Shown: positions 14,517 to 22,283 of the stretch, piece by piece | Position numbering within the stretch: position 1 is the first letter of the stretch | Layout: every line of letters begins with the position of its first letter | From: Endobugula sp047636495 | GTDB taxonomy: Bacteria; Pseudomonadota; Gammaproteobacteria; Pseudomonadales; Cellvibrionaceae | Assembly (NCBI GenBank): GCA_047636495.1 | Contig: JBLILH010000036.1 | Coordinates: 1-26,001, forward strand | Reading direction: 5' to 3' | DNA length: 26,001 nt | The notes under the pieces: generated by a model | Seen by the model: the letters and a program-made list of their open reading frames with translations, nothing else | Told to the model about the DNA's origin: nothing | The model's database searches: none | Program-made: the position numbers and the translations under genes

Positions 14517-15221
14517 TTAAATCCCCACTTCTTGGCGCAGCTTTGCCATACGTAAAATGTTTTCTTCTTTACTGAGCGCGTCGGCTTCTTTGTGGGGTAA
14601 CGCGAGCGGAGTAATCTCCGGTAAATGAATGCCGTCAATAACCTGTAAACATAACTTTTCGTAATGCACTTTAAATATTGGGAAGGCAACTTTCTCAATG
14701 TTATTCGCTAGAAAATACCAGTCCGATTGTTTGCCCGCATAATACACCGCAGGGTGACTCCATTTGGCATTGATTTTTGGTGATGGTGCACGGCAGGCTT
14801 CATTATAAGCACTATGCACATTGGGTAGAGCGGTGTCAGTTGCAGATTCCATGCAGGCACGAATCACTCTGCTAATGGTCGGCAAGTAATCGGAGCTTTT
14901 AATGATTTGGTGTACTGCGTGCAGAATAGTAGCGGGGTTGAACGACGTGAGGCTTTCCATCCATAAACGCTTGGCAGAGTTAAGGGCATCGACTTCGCTA
15001 TAGGCGCTAAAGTATAAGTGGTGATAGTTCAAACGTAATAATTCAAAGCTTTGGTTGATGGCATCCACTAACTGGTCTTTTTCTTCTGTCGATAACACGC
15101 GCTCCCTTTGAGAGCCAAGTTGTTGATCGGTCTTAGGATGCCCAGCTTCGATCGGTAAGTTGTTCTGCGATTGAGCGATCTTTTGTGCGACCTGTTCCAG
15201 AAGAGGATTGCTGTCTTTCAT
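14517..15221 (-). CDS. Lambda P-like replication protein, candidate helicase loader
   Basis: The 234-aa length equals that of phage lambda P (233). By eye it follows lambda P block by block: INQSFELL near residue 55, the RLWMESLTSFNPATILHAVH helix (about 85-104), YLPTISRVIRACMES (about 112-126), LPNVHSAYNEACR (about 132-144), W..HPAVYYAGKQSDWYFLANN (about 154-175), and a tail with IHLPEITPLALP. Lambda P binds DnaB and loads it at the origin; chromosomal relatives are proposed to be domesticated loaders. It shares 89 nt with the end of the upstream DnaT-domain gene in a different frame. The start at 15221 is preceded by GTGGAAAC, and no other Met occurs before residue 88. No other phage genes are nearby, so this is not an obvious prophage. 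Confidence 0.8.
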   Translation of the reverse strand: MKDSNPLLEQVAQKIAQSQNNLPIEAGHPKTDQQLGSQRERVLSTEEKDQLVDAINQSFELLRLNYHHLYFSAYSEVDALNSAKRLWMESLTSFNPATILHAVHQIIKSSDYLPTISRVIRACMESATDTALPNVHSAYNEACRAPSPKINAKWSHPAVYYAGKQSDWYFLANNIEKVAFPIFKVHYEKLCLQVIDGIHLPEITPLALPHKEADALSKEENILRMAKLRQEVGI

Positions 15222-16542
15222 AATGTTGTTTCCACTGATGTTTTACGTGGCGCAAAAATATATTGTCCCAGCTATGCATGGGCTGTGCGCGGTTACGCCA
15301 ATACAAAATAAATTCTCCGACTTGTTGAAGAATGAAGTCTGGTTCGATGTCGGCATGTACCGTTAATATTTCGATACAGTCGGCCGAAGGTTGCCAGCCT
15401 TCTTTAATTAGTTCGGGATGTTTGTTGCGTTCGACGCCTGCCTGAACAAATCGCCATTGTTGAATAATATGCTCGGCAAACAAGGTGCCCCATTCAGAGT
15501 GAAGCGCGTCTTTTTCGATCCACTTATGAATAAACTCAGGTGTACATTCATCAATAAAGGATAGGTCGATACCTTGGCTTGTACTGAGGTATGTTAGTGT
15601 ATGCTGATCGGGCTTCCAGTCTGCGGACATCGACGTGCTGCGTTTTTTGTTCAGAAACGGCGTGTCTTGTTTCTCCCAATCTTCTTTTAACCATGAGAAA
15701 AACGGCATGTCCCAGTGGGAATTGTTCGCCCCCGACTTTTGATGATATAACGAAAATCGTTGTAATGATTTTTTGACAAAAACGGCAGGAATACCTTCTT
15801 GCACAATTTGCTGCTGCAGCTGATCACTCGGTTGCCAGTTTTCAGGAAGGGCAGTCGCGTTACTCGTTTTAGCAACATGTTTTTGCCATTTAAACTGTAA
15901 CTGCTGAATGAATTTTGTGCCCCACGTACGATTCGATTCACCACGTTCGCGCCAGTAATGTACAAACAATGGTAGTTGTTCGCGGACAAAGTGCAGCGGG
16001 ATATTCAGCTGCGATAACATCGCTAAAGTGTCTCTATCGGGCTGCCAATTGGGCGGTAATAATGTGGCGCCTTGAGATGCCTGACGACCCTGTGGTGCGT
16101 TAGGCTTAGCCACTGAAACCTGATGCGACTGATGCGTTCGAGCGTGGACGTTAGCGGGAACGTCTGGTTGATGATTTTCATGGTGATAACGTGGGCTACT
16201 AGCAGTGGTTTTATGCTGGTCGCTGACCTGTTCACCGGCCCGCTGGTTAAAAGCGAACTTAAGCCGCTGGCTTTGGCCATAGGGTGCAGATACCAATAAA
16301 AGAATACCTACATCGCGCAATCGTTGACTTACGCGCTGAATATCAAGATCGTCCCAAAAGGGCATAGAGCGAGATAATTGCTCACCTAGCAGCTCATACC
16401 AGACATAGCCACGGCTTTCTTGCCCTGTTTGTAAGTGAGTGAGCTCATCTAGTAGCGACAATAACACCGCTTCTTCGAGGCCAATAGTGGCCGCCAGCGA
16501 TGGAAATACGAGTAGTGGTCTTTCGGGGATGAGTGATGACAT
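15133..16542 (-). CDS. Protein with N-terminal winged-helix-like region and four DnaT-like ssDNA-binding domains
   Basis: A 469-aa protein. Residues about 8-100 look like a winged helix of phage replication-initiator type (GLEEAVLLSLLDELTHL then YVWYELLGEQL and FWDDLDIQRVSQRLRDVGIL). A low-complexity, His/Gln-rich linker (100-160) follows. Then come four repeats of the DnaT C-terminal pattern W-x-P-D/S ... F ... F..Y/W(W) ... W....F..h....W at about 162-222, 232-291, 305-365 and 379-440. DnaT of E. coli has one such domain, which handles ssDNA and PriB/DnaC during primosome assembly. The gene is first of the pair with the lambda P-like gene. A joint role in loading DnaB is inferred. The C-terminal tail (441-469) is partly encoded in the overlap with the next gene and looks disordered. 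Confidence 0.8.
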   Translation of the reverse strand: MSSLIPERPLLVFPSLAATIGLEEAVLLSLLDELTHLQTGQESRGYVWYELLGEQLSRSMPFWDDLDIQRVSQRLRDVGILLLVSAPYGQSQRLKFAFNQRAGEQVSDQHKTTASSPRYHHENHQPDVPANVHARTHQSHQVSVAKPNAPQGRQASQGATLLPPNWQPDRDTLAMLSQLNIPLHFVREQLPLFVHYWRERGESNRTWGTKFIQQLQFKWQKHVAKTSNATALPENWQPSDQLQQQIVQEGIPAVFVKKSLQRFSLYHQKSGANNSHWDMPFFSWLKEDWEKQDTPFLNKKRSTSMSADWKPDQHTLTYLSTSQGIDLSFIDECTPEFIHKWIEKDALHSEWGTLFAEHIIQQWRFVQAGVERNKHPELIKEGWQPSADCIEILTVHADIEPDFILQQVGEFILYWRNRAQPMHSWDNIFLRHVKHQWKQHYERQQSSSGTGRTKDRSIAEQLTDRSWAS

Positions 16543-16769
16543 GTTGCCATTCTATCATTACCTCTCTTGCAGGGTATATGGAAAGAGGTGTTTAATGGCT
16601 AGAGTGCGTGAATCAACGTTGAGCGGTAATCGCGCTGTAAAAGTAACCAAAAGCTTTTGCAGTTAATGAAAGTCGCGGTGCTGTCTTACTGTGTCAGTAG
16701 CATGGTAAAGTGCTTATTTGATGACAGGGATTCGTTTTTACCCTTGCAGCGAACAACAGGAATTCTCAA

Positions 16770-17561
16770 ATGTTTAGAAAACACTATCTCGTCAGTAAAC
16801 TCGTGCTTGTCAGTACACTCGTGATCACTACTGTTAGCGTGAGCCATCACGCGTCAGCGGGTTGGTTGGATAAGATCAAAGAATTTGTGGGTAATGACGT
16901 GTCAGCAGAACAAGTTGAGTCTGCAGTGACCCAAACCACCGCCAGGGTATCCTCGCTTTCTGCCGAAGAAATTAGCGCTGCATTCAAGCAGGCGTTAGAT
17001 ATTGGTAGTCGAAAAGTCGTTGATCAGTTGTCAGCGAAAGGGGGGTTTGCTAACGACGCGGCGATACGCATCCCTTTGCCAGAAAAAATGCAAACTGTCA
17101 AAAAATGGTTAGATAAAGTCGGTGTGGGTGATCGTATGGATGGCCTTGAATTAAAATTGAATCGTGCCGCCGAAGATGCGACGCCTAAGGCTAAAGCCTT
17201 GTTTGTGAATGCCATTAAAACGATGTCTTTTGATGACGCACGAAAAATATATAATGGTGGCGATAACGCGGCAACTCACTATTTTCGTGAAAAAATGACC
17301 CCGGAATTAACCAAAGAGCTACAGCCTATCGTGCAACAGAGTATCTCAGAAGTCGGAGCGGTGACATTGTATGATGACTTAATCAGTGACTATAAAAGTA
17401 TTCCTTTCGTGCCAGACGTAAAAGCTGATCTGGTAACCCATGTGATTGAGGGTGGATTAAAAGGTATCTTTTATTATCTTGCCAAGGAAGAAGCGGCCAT
17501 TCGCCAGGACCCGGTTAAGCGTACGACCGAATTACTAGAAAGAGTGTTTGGGGCGAAATGA
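16770..17561 (+). CDS. DUF4197-family exported protein
   Basis: 263 aa with a signal peptide (basic start MFRKHYLVSK, hydrophobic LVLVSTLVITTVSV, cleavage probably after HHASA). The mature part carries the DUF4197 blocks: IRIPLPEKMQTVKKWLDKVG (about 95-115), LELKLNRAAEDATPKAKALF (about 125-145), MSFDDARKIYNGGDNAATHYF (about 151-171) and PIVQQSISEVGA (about 185-197). The biochemical function of this periplasmic or membrane-associated family is unknown. AGGAA lies about nine bases before the start. Its TGA overlaps the next start in ATGA, so it is translationally coupled to the SIMPL protein and the two may act together in the envelope. Confidence 0.88.
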   Translation: MFRKHYLVSKLVLVSTLVITTVSVSHHASAGWLDKIKEFVGNDVSAEQVESAVTQTTARVSSLSAEEISAAFKQALDIGSRKVVDQLSAKGGFANDAAIRIPLPEKMQTVKKWLDKVGVGDRMDGLELKLNRAAEDATPKAKALFVNAIKTMSFDDARKIYNGGDNAATHYFREKMTPELTKELQPIVQQSISEVGAVTLYDDLISDYKSIPFVPDVKADLVTHVIEGGLKGIFYYLAKEEAAIRQDPVKRTTELLERVFGAK

Positions 17562-18325
17562 AAATGATAAAACAGACTCTATTGAGTTTATTAGCTGTCA
17601 GCGCATGTTGGGCACAGCTTGCGAGTGCTGAGACGTCGCAATCAAGTATGGTGGAGCCAATAGTAGCGCAACTTTTTGTACGTGGTGAAGCGGAATTAAT
17701 GGTGCCGCCAGATCAAGTGTCGGTGTCGTTGGGGGTAACTACAGAGTCGTCGACCGCTAAAAAATCGGTCGCCGAAAATACGCGTAAAATGCATTCTCTG
17801 ACAAATGCATTGGCTCATTTAGGCTTGAGTGACAGCGATTATAAAACGCAAAATTTTCAGGTGCAGCCAGTATGGTCAAATCGCCCTCAAGGTGCGGGGA
17901 GTCATTGGAAGGCCAGTGTTATTGCTTATCGCGTGACGAACACCCTGTATATTACCACTTTAGATTTAGATATTATCGGCGATATTATTGGCGCGGCTAC
18001 TGAAGCCGGTGCCAACCAAGTAAACTCGATTAATTTTAGTTTGTTTAACGCACGACAGTATCGCCAGCAAGCCATTACGCAAGCAATGGAAAACGCACGA
18101 GCCGATGCCGATGTATTAGTAGCGGCTAGCGGTGACCGTATAAAGCGCACCTTATCACTGCGTTTAGATAATGCCTCTGCCTCAAAAGAGCGTGTACCAA
18201 TGAAGACAATGGCTAGAAGTAGTATGGCGTTGTCTCAGGATGCTTATGCGCCACCACCGATTAGCGCGGGCGATATAGTGGTGCGTGCCTCGGTGTCGGT
18301 CACTTATGCATTAGACAGTCCTTAG
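17558..18325 (+). CDS. SIMPL (DUF541, YggE-like) periplasmic protein
   Basis: 255 aa with a signal peptide (MKMIKQTLLSLLAVSACWAQ, cleavage after LASA). The SIMPL domain covers the rest: VRGEAELMVPPDQVSVSLGV (about 46-65), a helix with NTRKMHSLTNALAHLGLSDSDY, YKTQNFQVQPVW, YRVTNTLYITTLDLDIIGDI (about 127-146) and ARADADVLVAASG (about 182-194), ending in IVVRASVSVTYAL. E. coli YggE of this family is linked to reduced oxidative damage and forms oligomers; the molecular role is unsettled. The 4-bp ATGA overlap with the DUF4197 gene indicates one transcript. A short tandem repeat begins at its stop codon. Confidence 0.88.
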   Translation: MKMIKQTLLSLLAVSACWAQLASAETSQSSMVEPIVAQLFVRGEAELMVPPDQVSVSLGVTTESSTAKKSVAENTRKMHSLTNALAHLGLSDSDYKTQNFQVQPVWSNRPQGAGSHWKASVIAYRVTNTLYITTLDLDIIGDIIGAATEAGANQVNSINFSLFNARQYRQQAITQAMENARADADVLVAASGDRIKRTLSLRLDNASASKERVPMKTMARSSMALSQDAYAPPPISAGDIVVRASVSVTYALDSP

Positions 18326-18355
18326 TGCGAGAGTGCGAGAGTGCGAGAGTGCGAG
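18324..18355. repeat. 8-bp tandem repeat, four units
   Basis: AGTGCGAG is repeated four times without variation, starting within the SIMPL stop codon. It is a simple-sequence expansion in the short gap before rlmB. Confidence 0.9.
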
Positions 18356-18487
18356 TAGCGCATAAGGTAAACTCGTTAATCGAAAATGACTTGGTTAGAT
18401 GGCCAGATCATTGTCGCAGCATCAAGCGCAGAGCATCACATCACTGCAATATATAAAGACAATATCAGCACAAAATATGAGAGAAGT

Positions 18488-19240
18488 ATGAATCACGATG
18501 ACAGTATCGTCTACGGTCTGCACGCTGTACAGGCATTAGTCGACGGTTCGCCGCAGCGTATCCAAACGCTATGGCTGCTGAAAGGGCGTAATGATCAGCG
18601 TCTGCAATCTATTCGCTCGGTGGCAGAGAAAAGCCGCATTACCGTAAAGGTAGTCGAGCGAGAAAAACTTGATACGATGATAGAGGGTAATCACCAAGGC
18701 GTGATTGCTTCTGTGGTGAATGCGACCGAGGTGTACGACGAAGATTATCTCAAAAGTCGTTTGCCAAAACTAAAAGAACAGGGCCAGTTACCGTTTATTT
18801 TGGTGTTAGATGGCGTCACTGACCCACATAATTTGGGCGCTTGTTTACGTTCTGCCGAAGCGGCAGGGGTACAGTTTGTGATTGTGCCAAAAGATAATTC
18901 CGCCTCACTGACTCCCACGGTAGTTAAAGTCGCTTGTGGTGCTGCGGAAGTGTTACCGTTGGTGCGGGTGACTAATTTATCCCGCACGCTCGAATGGTTG
19001 CAGGCTCAAGGCGTATGGTTAGTCGGTGCCGCTGGCGAAGCGGAGCAAGACCATTTTCAAATGAATTTAACCGGCCCACTGGCGGTGGTGATGGGAGCCG
19101 AAGGTAAAGGTCTGCGCCGTCTGACTCGCGAGCGTTGCGATTCGCTGATTCGTATTCCGATGATGGGCGAAGTGAGTAGTTTGAACGTCTCGGTAGCGAC
19201 GGGGATCTGCTTGTTTGAAGCGTTGCGGCAGAGACGCTAA
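18488..19240 (+). CDS. rlmB: 23S rRNA 2'-O-methyltransferase RlmB (TrmH/SPOUT family)
   Basis: An AdoMet-dependent SPOUT enzyme; RlmB methylates the ribose of G2251 (E. coli numbering) in 23S rRNA. An N-terminal substrate-binding domain (about 5-75, VYGLHAVQALVDGSPQRIQT) is followed by the catalytic knot with its three motifs: DPHNLGACLRSAEAAG (motif 1), VVMGAEGKGLRRLT (motif 2) and SSLNVSVATGICLFEALRQR (motif 3). The start at 18488 gives 250 aa, the usual length, with GAGAG just upstream. The frame is open to 18386, but that extension has no family similarity. RlmB and other TrmH-group enzymes are hard to separate by eye; length and N-terminal domain favour RlmB. Confidence 0.88.
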   Translation: MNHDDSIVYGLHAVQALVDGSPQRIQTLWLLKGRNDQRLQSIRSVAEKSRITVKVVEREKLDTMIEGNHQGVIASVVNATEVYDEDYLKSRLPKLKEQGQLPFILVLDGVTDPHNLGACLRSAEAAGVQFVIVPKDNSASLTPTVVKVACGAAEVLPLVRVTNLSRTLEWLQAQGVWLVGAAGEAEQDHFQMNLTGPLAVVMGAEGKGLRRLTRERCDSLIRIPMMGEVSSLNVSVATGICLFEALRQRR

Positions 19241-19297
19241 CCGTATCTATCAATAAGCAGTTATAAAAAACATCTCATCGCATATAGAGGGAATATC

Positions 19298-19921
19298 ATG
19301 ACTTTTGAAGTGTGGATCGCGTTTATATCCGTTGTGCTTGTGTTTGCTCTTATCCCCGGCCCTACGGTTATTTTGGTGGTGGGGCAGGCAATGACGCATG
19401 GGAAAAAATCAGTTATTCCTTTAGTGTCTGGGGTTCTGTTAGGCGATTTTGTTGCTATGTCACTGTCTCTGCTTGGTTTAGGCGCGGTGTTGGCAGCGTC
19501 GGCTACATTGTTTTTAGCGCTTAAATGGTTCGGCGTTGGATATCTTGTTTATCTGGGAATAAAAGCGTGGAGAGAAGAGCCTAATATGGATTCTGCCCCG
19601 TCCGTTGAGGGAGGGGTATCCAAACTATCTATGTTTAAATCTTCTTTCTTGGTGACGGCATTAAACCCTAAAGGGATTGTTTTTTTTGTCGCGTTTCTTC
19701 CTCAGTTTGTTAACCCTAATGCCGCGGTTATCCCCCAGTTATTGATCTTGATGTTCACTTTTCTTGGAGTTATTTCGATGACGATTACTAGCTTTGCTGT
19801 TTTCGCAGGCGTGGTAAGGCACCGCATACAAAGTTATCAGTCGCGTAAGCGCTTTAATCGAATCGGGGGTGGTTCGTTAATGGGAGCTGGCCTGATTACC
19901 GCTACAGTGCAGCGAAGTTAA
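19298..19921 (+). CDS. LysE/RhtB-family amino-acid exporter
   Basis: A 207-aa inner-membrane protein with about five to six transmembrane helices. The family signature is at the N-terminus: FALIPGPTVILVVGQAMTHG (residues about 16-35), then GVLLGDFVAMSLSLLGLGAV and WFGVGYLVYLGIKAWRE. FLVTALNPKGIVFFVAFLPQF (about 118-138) holds the conserved NPK. Such proteins export amino acids such as homoserine, threonine, leucine or lysine using the proton gradient; the substrate here cannot be told. AGAGGG lies before the start. It ends convergently with the XRE regulator, overlapping by 4 bp. Confidence 0.9.
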   Translation: MTFEVWIAFISVVLVFALIPGPTVILVVGQAMTHGKKSVIPLVSGVLLGDFVAMSLSLLGLGAVLAASATLFLALKWFGVGYLVYLGIKAWREEPNMDSAPSVEGGVSKLSMFKSSFLVTALNPKGIVFFVAFLPQFVNPNAAVIPQLLILMFTFLGVISMTITSFAVFAGVVRHRIQSYQSRKRFNRIGGGSLMGAGLITATVQRS

Positions 19922-20292
19922 TGTTGACTGGAGAACGTTAACTCAAGAATTTGTAGCGCTTTTTTGCGTTCGACTTCTGAGAGGCCCTCAACAAAATCAG
20001 CGATATCTTGTGTGGATTTGCGTAGCGGTTGGGTATGGTATTCGGGGCTGTCTTCTTTGACGGCATAGTAAATCGGTTGTCCGCGACCTTGCAATAACCA
20101 GTCAATAGATACGCCGAACACTTCGGCCATATGTAAAGCCATTGCCATGCGGGGGAGCTTCTCACCGTTGCGGTAACTCCAGATCATCACTTCACTGACG
20201 CCAAGTAATTTCCCCAGTGCCTTCTGGGTGGTCTCGACGCCGGATAACGTGACTGCTTGAGTGAAGCGTTCTGCAAAATCAGGATGTTTCAT
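19918..20292 (-). CDS. XRE-family (CI-like) helix-turn-helix regulator
   Basis: A 124-aa protein with an N-terminal HTH_XRE domain at about residues 18-68: TTQKALGKLLGVSEVMIWSY, then GEKLPRMAMALHMAEVFGVS and DWLLQG. The SxDWLLxGxG ending is typical of phage-like repressors. The C-terminal part (about 85-124) is a short helical segment, without a LexA-like peptidase domain. It stands alone, convergent with the LysE-type gene. Two copies of CTATAAGTTACTT just upstream of its start look like autoregulatory operators. Its other targets are unknown. Confidence 0.85.
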   Translation of the reverse strand: MKHPDFAERFTQAVTLSGVETTQKALGKLLGVSEVMIWSYRNGEKLPRMAMALHMAEVFGVSIDWLLQGRGQPIYYAVKEDSPEYHTQPLRKSTQDIADFVEGLSEVERKKALQILELTFSSQH

Positions 20293-20306
20293 ACTGAATA
20301 ATTTAT

Positions 20307-20319
20307 CTATAAGTTACTT
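20307..20319. promoter_or_regulatory. Operator-like repeat 1 of the XRE gene
   Basis: CTATAAGTTACTT contains the perfect dyad TAAGT-T-ACTTA, 15 bp upstream of the XRE start. The same 13-mer recurs 38 bp away. Binding by the adjacent regulator is inferred. Confidence 0.55.
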
Positions 20320-20344
20320 AATCTGCAGCTATTCCATTTGATGC

Positions 20345-20357
20345 CTATAAGTTACTT
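20345..20357. promoter_or_regulatory. Operator-like repeat 2 of the XRE gene
   Basis: An exact second copy of CTATAAGTTACTT in the same orientation; its dyad is AAGT-T-ACTT. The spacing from copy 1 is 38 bp. Beyond it, up to 20591, I see no gene or further clear signal. Confidence 0.55.
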
Positions 20358-20591
20358 TCGCTTACAGTGTCGCTTAAATCAACATATATATGCTGTTATC
20401 GCAATAGGGGGTGCTTGCTTTTGGAGGTGAGGATTGAAAACACGTGGCTCTAAATAGCGTTCAACGTTAAGGATAGTCGCCAAGAATGAATGGTTATCGG
20501 TTTGCTAATGGAATACGTGGCGTTCTAAAACTGACGGAATAGCTAAAAGTATGTCTTTTGTTATGGGTGACTAAGTGGTGTTGAGGCGTTA

Positions 20592-20651
20592 AGTGAATGG
20601 ATGAGTGAAGGCGTAAGTGAAGGCGTAAGTGAAGGCGTAAGTGCAAGGGTA
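20592..20651. repeat. 12-bp tandem repeat (AGTGAAGGCGTA)
   Basis: Three perfect units at 20604-20639 are flanked by one diverged unit on each side (20592-20603 and 20640-20651). The array abuts the REP-like palindrome, as the larger 23-bp array also does at 3476-3500. Confidence 0.85.
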
Positions 20652-20684
20652 AACGTCATGCCGGACTCGATCCGGCATGACGTT
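20652..20684. terminator. Perfect REP-like hairpin after the alcohol dehydrogenase gene
   Basis: Arms AACGTCATGCCGGA and its exact complement (14 bp each) enclose the loop CTCGA. The hairpin lies 15 bp past the dehydrogenase stop on the minus strand and is very stable, so it may end that transcript or protect its 3' end. It lacks a long T-run. It is also a member of the dispersed REP-like family. Confidence 0.6.
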
Positions 20685-20698
20685 GTCATAAGCGTAGC

Positions 20699-21853
20699 TT
20701 AAAATGCTGCTTGGTAAATAGCGAGGGCATCTGCTTCGCTAACAGGTCGTGGATTATTCATCAACAAACGCTCTTGCTTCATCGCGTCGCTAGCCAGCTT
20801 AGGTAAATCAGCTTCTGGTACTTTCATATCTTTGAGTGTATTGGGTAGGCCAAGATCTACAATCAATTTTTCGATATGAGCAATCAGTGCTTCAGTGACA
20901 GTTGCATCGTCACCTGTAACGGCGTGGCCCATAATAAATGGCGCTAGTTCGGCATACAGTGTTTGTGCTTCTGGTGCATTAAAGCGCATCACGTAAGGTA
21001 GTACTAAGGAGTTACTGAGTCCGTGAGGAATATGGTAGTGACCGCCTAAAGGATAAGCGAGGGCATGAACTGCAGCAACCGGTGCGTTGGCAAATGCTTG
21101 ACCCGCTAAGCAAGCGCCTAACAACATGGCTTGGCGAGCTTCGACATTTTTACCGTCGTGAGTGGCGGTCATAATGTTTTCGCTTAATAGCGTTAGCGCT
21201 TGTTTGGCAAGCATATCGGCATAGGGGTTTTTAAGGCGATTGCTGGTGTATGCTTCGATGGCATGTACCATCGCATCTACACCGGTTGCAGCAGTAATGT
21301 GTGGTGGTAGGCCAACGGTTAATTCGGCATCGAGTAAAGCAACGTCGGGATAAAGTTGAGTCGCTACTACACCGGCTTTAGTGGTTTCACCGGTGGTCAC
21401 AATGGCTACTGCCGTGACTTCTGATCCGGTGCCAGCGGTAGTGGGGATCAAAATGAGTGGTAGACGCTGGCCTTTGGCATTGCCTACACCATAAATATCG
21501 TCTAGTTTTTCGCCTGACTTCGCCATTAACGCGATTAACTTTGCGGTATCCATCGAGCTACCACCGCCGAAACCAATAACGCCGTCATTGCCGCCTGCTT
21601 TTAATACATCCAGTGCGGCATAAATCACCGCCTCGGGTGGATCAGCTTTTACATCTTCATAGCTGTTGTATGACATGTCGCCAGCTTTTAATGCTTCTTC
21701 TAGCTTGGTCATTAAACCCACTTTTACAATACCCTCGTCGGTGACAATTAAAGGTTTGCTGATGTGATTTTGACGACAAATTTCGGCAATATTGGTGAGT
21801 GCGCCCGATTCACTGATAATAGATTTGGTGGTGTTGAAAATAAATGGCTTCAT
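20699..21853 (-). CDS. Iron-containing (group III) alcohol dehydrogenase
   Basis: A cytoplasmic NAD(P)-dependent dehydrogenase of 384 aa. The nucleotide-binding GGGSSMDTAK is at 96-105 and the metal ligands are D193 and H197 (GVDAMVHAIEAYTS), H263 and H277 (AVHALAYPLGGHYHIPHG). PTTAGTGSEVT at 137-147 is also typical. The family includes propanediol, butanol, ethanol and methanol dehydrogenases; sequence alone does not give the substrate. No partner gene flanks it: the XRE regulator lies on the same strand downstream, beyond a REP hairpin, and the rpsF cluster lies upstream in the opposite direction. The ribosome-binding site is weak (AGAG about 14 bases before ATG). Confidence 0.93.
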   Translation of the reverse strand: MKPFIFNTTKSIISESGALTNIAEICRQNHISKPLIVTDEGIVKVGLMTKLEEALKAGDMSYNSYEDVKADPPEAVIYAALDVLKAGGNDGVIGFGGGSSMDTAKLIALMAKSGEKLDDIYGVGNAKGQRLPLILIPTTAGTGSEVTAVAIVTTGETTKAGVVATQLYPDVALLDAELTVGLPPHITAATGVDAMVHAIEAYTSNRLKNPYADMLAKQALTLLSENIMTATHDGKNVEARQAMLLGACLAGQAFANAPVAAVHALAYPLGGHYHIPHGLSNSLVLPYVMRFNAPEAQTLYAELAPFIMGHAVTGDDATVTEALIAHIEKLIVDLGLPNTLKDMKVPEADLPKLASDAMKQERLLMNNPRPVSEADALAIYQAAF

Positions 21854-22168
21854 AGTGGCTTAATCTCTTGGTTGAACGTTACTGCCTATTAATTAGGTAG
21901 ACGACAATGTATCGGTGAAAGGTCTATTAATAATAAATAGTTTGGTAATGAATTATGATGCTGTGATAATAGCGGGTAAAGAGAAAAAAATCATGGCTGC
22001 ATCGATTTTATAGGGTGTTCCTTGGACAAAAATAGTAGAAGCGCGGTTATTCGTTGAATCCGCTGTTCAAATACTCTACAATTCGCGCCCCTGTGTTTTT
22101 GTGGCATTTGAGTTGTATTCGGTTAACCAAGGTTACTTTATACTTTATAAACGTTACCAATAATCATT
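21854..22168. other. Divergent intergenic region, promoters of the dehydrogenase and rpsF
   Basis: No gene is seen. CCTATTAATTAGG at 21885-21897 is a near-palindrome about 30 bp upstream of the dehydrogenase start and could be a regulator site. TATACT at 22139-22144 resembles a -10 box pointing toward rpsF, but no well-placed -35 box is obvious. Confidence 0.35.
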
Positions 22169-22283
22169 CACAGGGATTATGTTGGGGACGATTCGCAAAG
22201 GATCAACCCTGTGTTCCTTGCTTCACTCATTGTTTTCGCCTGTTAGGCAACGTAGAGGAAGCATTCACCCGTAAGGAAAAGAT
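22169..22283 (+). promoter_or_regulatory. Structured leader of the rpsF operon, possible S6:S18 autoregulatory element
   Basis: CACAGGG (22169-22175) pairs perfectly with CCCTGTG (22207-22213). Closer to the start, GCTTC-a-CTC pairs with GAGGAAGC around an inner GCCT-gtt-AGGC hairpin (22230-22240). Many bacteria have an rpsF leader that binds the S6-S18 complex; I see a folded leader in the right place but cannot confirm the conserved core. Confidence 0.35.

Noticed and set aside
14517..16542. Prophage remnant
   Set aside because: The two replication-type genes are intact and flanked by housekeeping genes; no integrase, structural or lysis genes are seen.
18386..18487. N-terminal extension of rlmB
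   Set aside because: It has no similarity to the family; the start at 18488 gives the standard length.
21854..22283. tRNA or other structural RNA gene
   Set aside because: I looked for cloverleaf arms and a T-loop consensus and found none; only the rpsF leader stems are visible.
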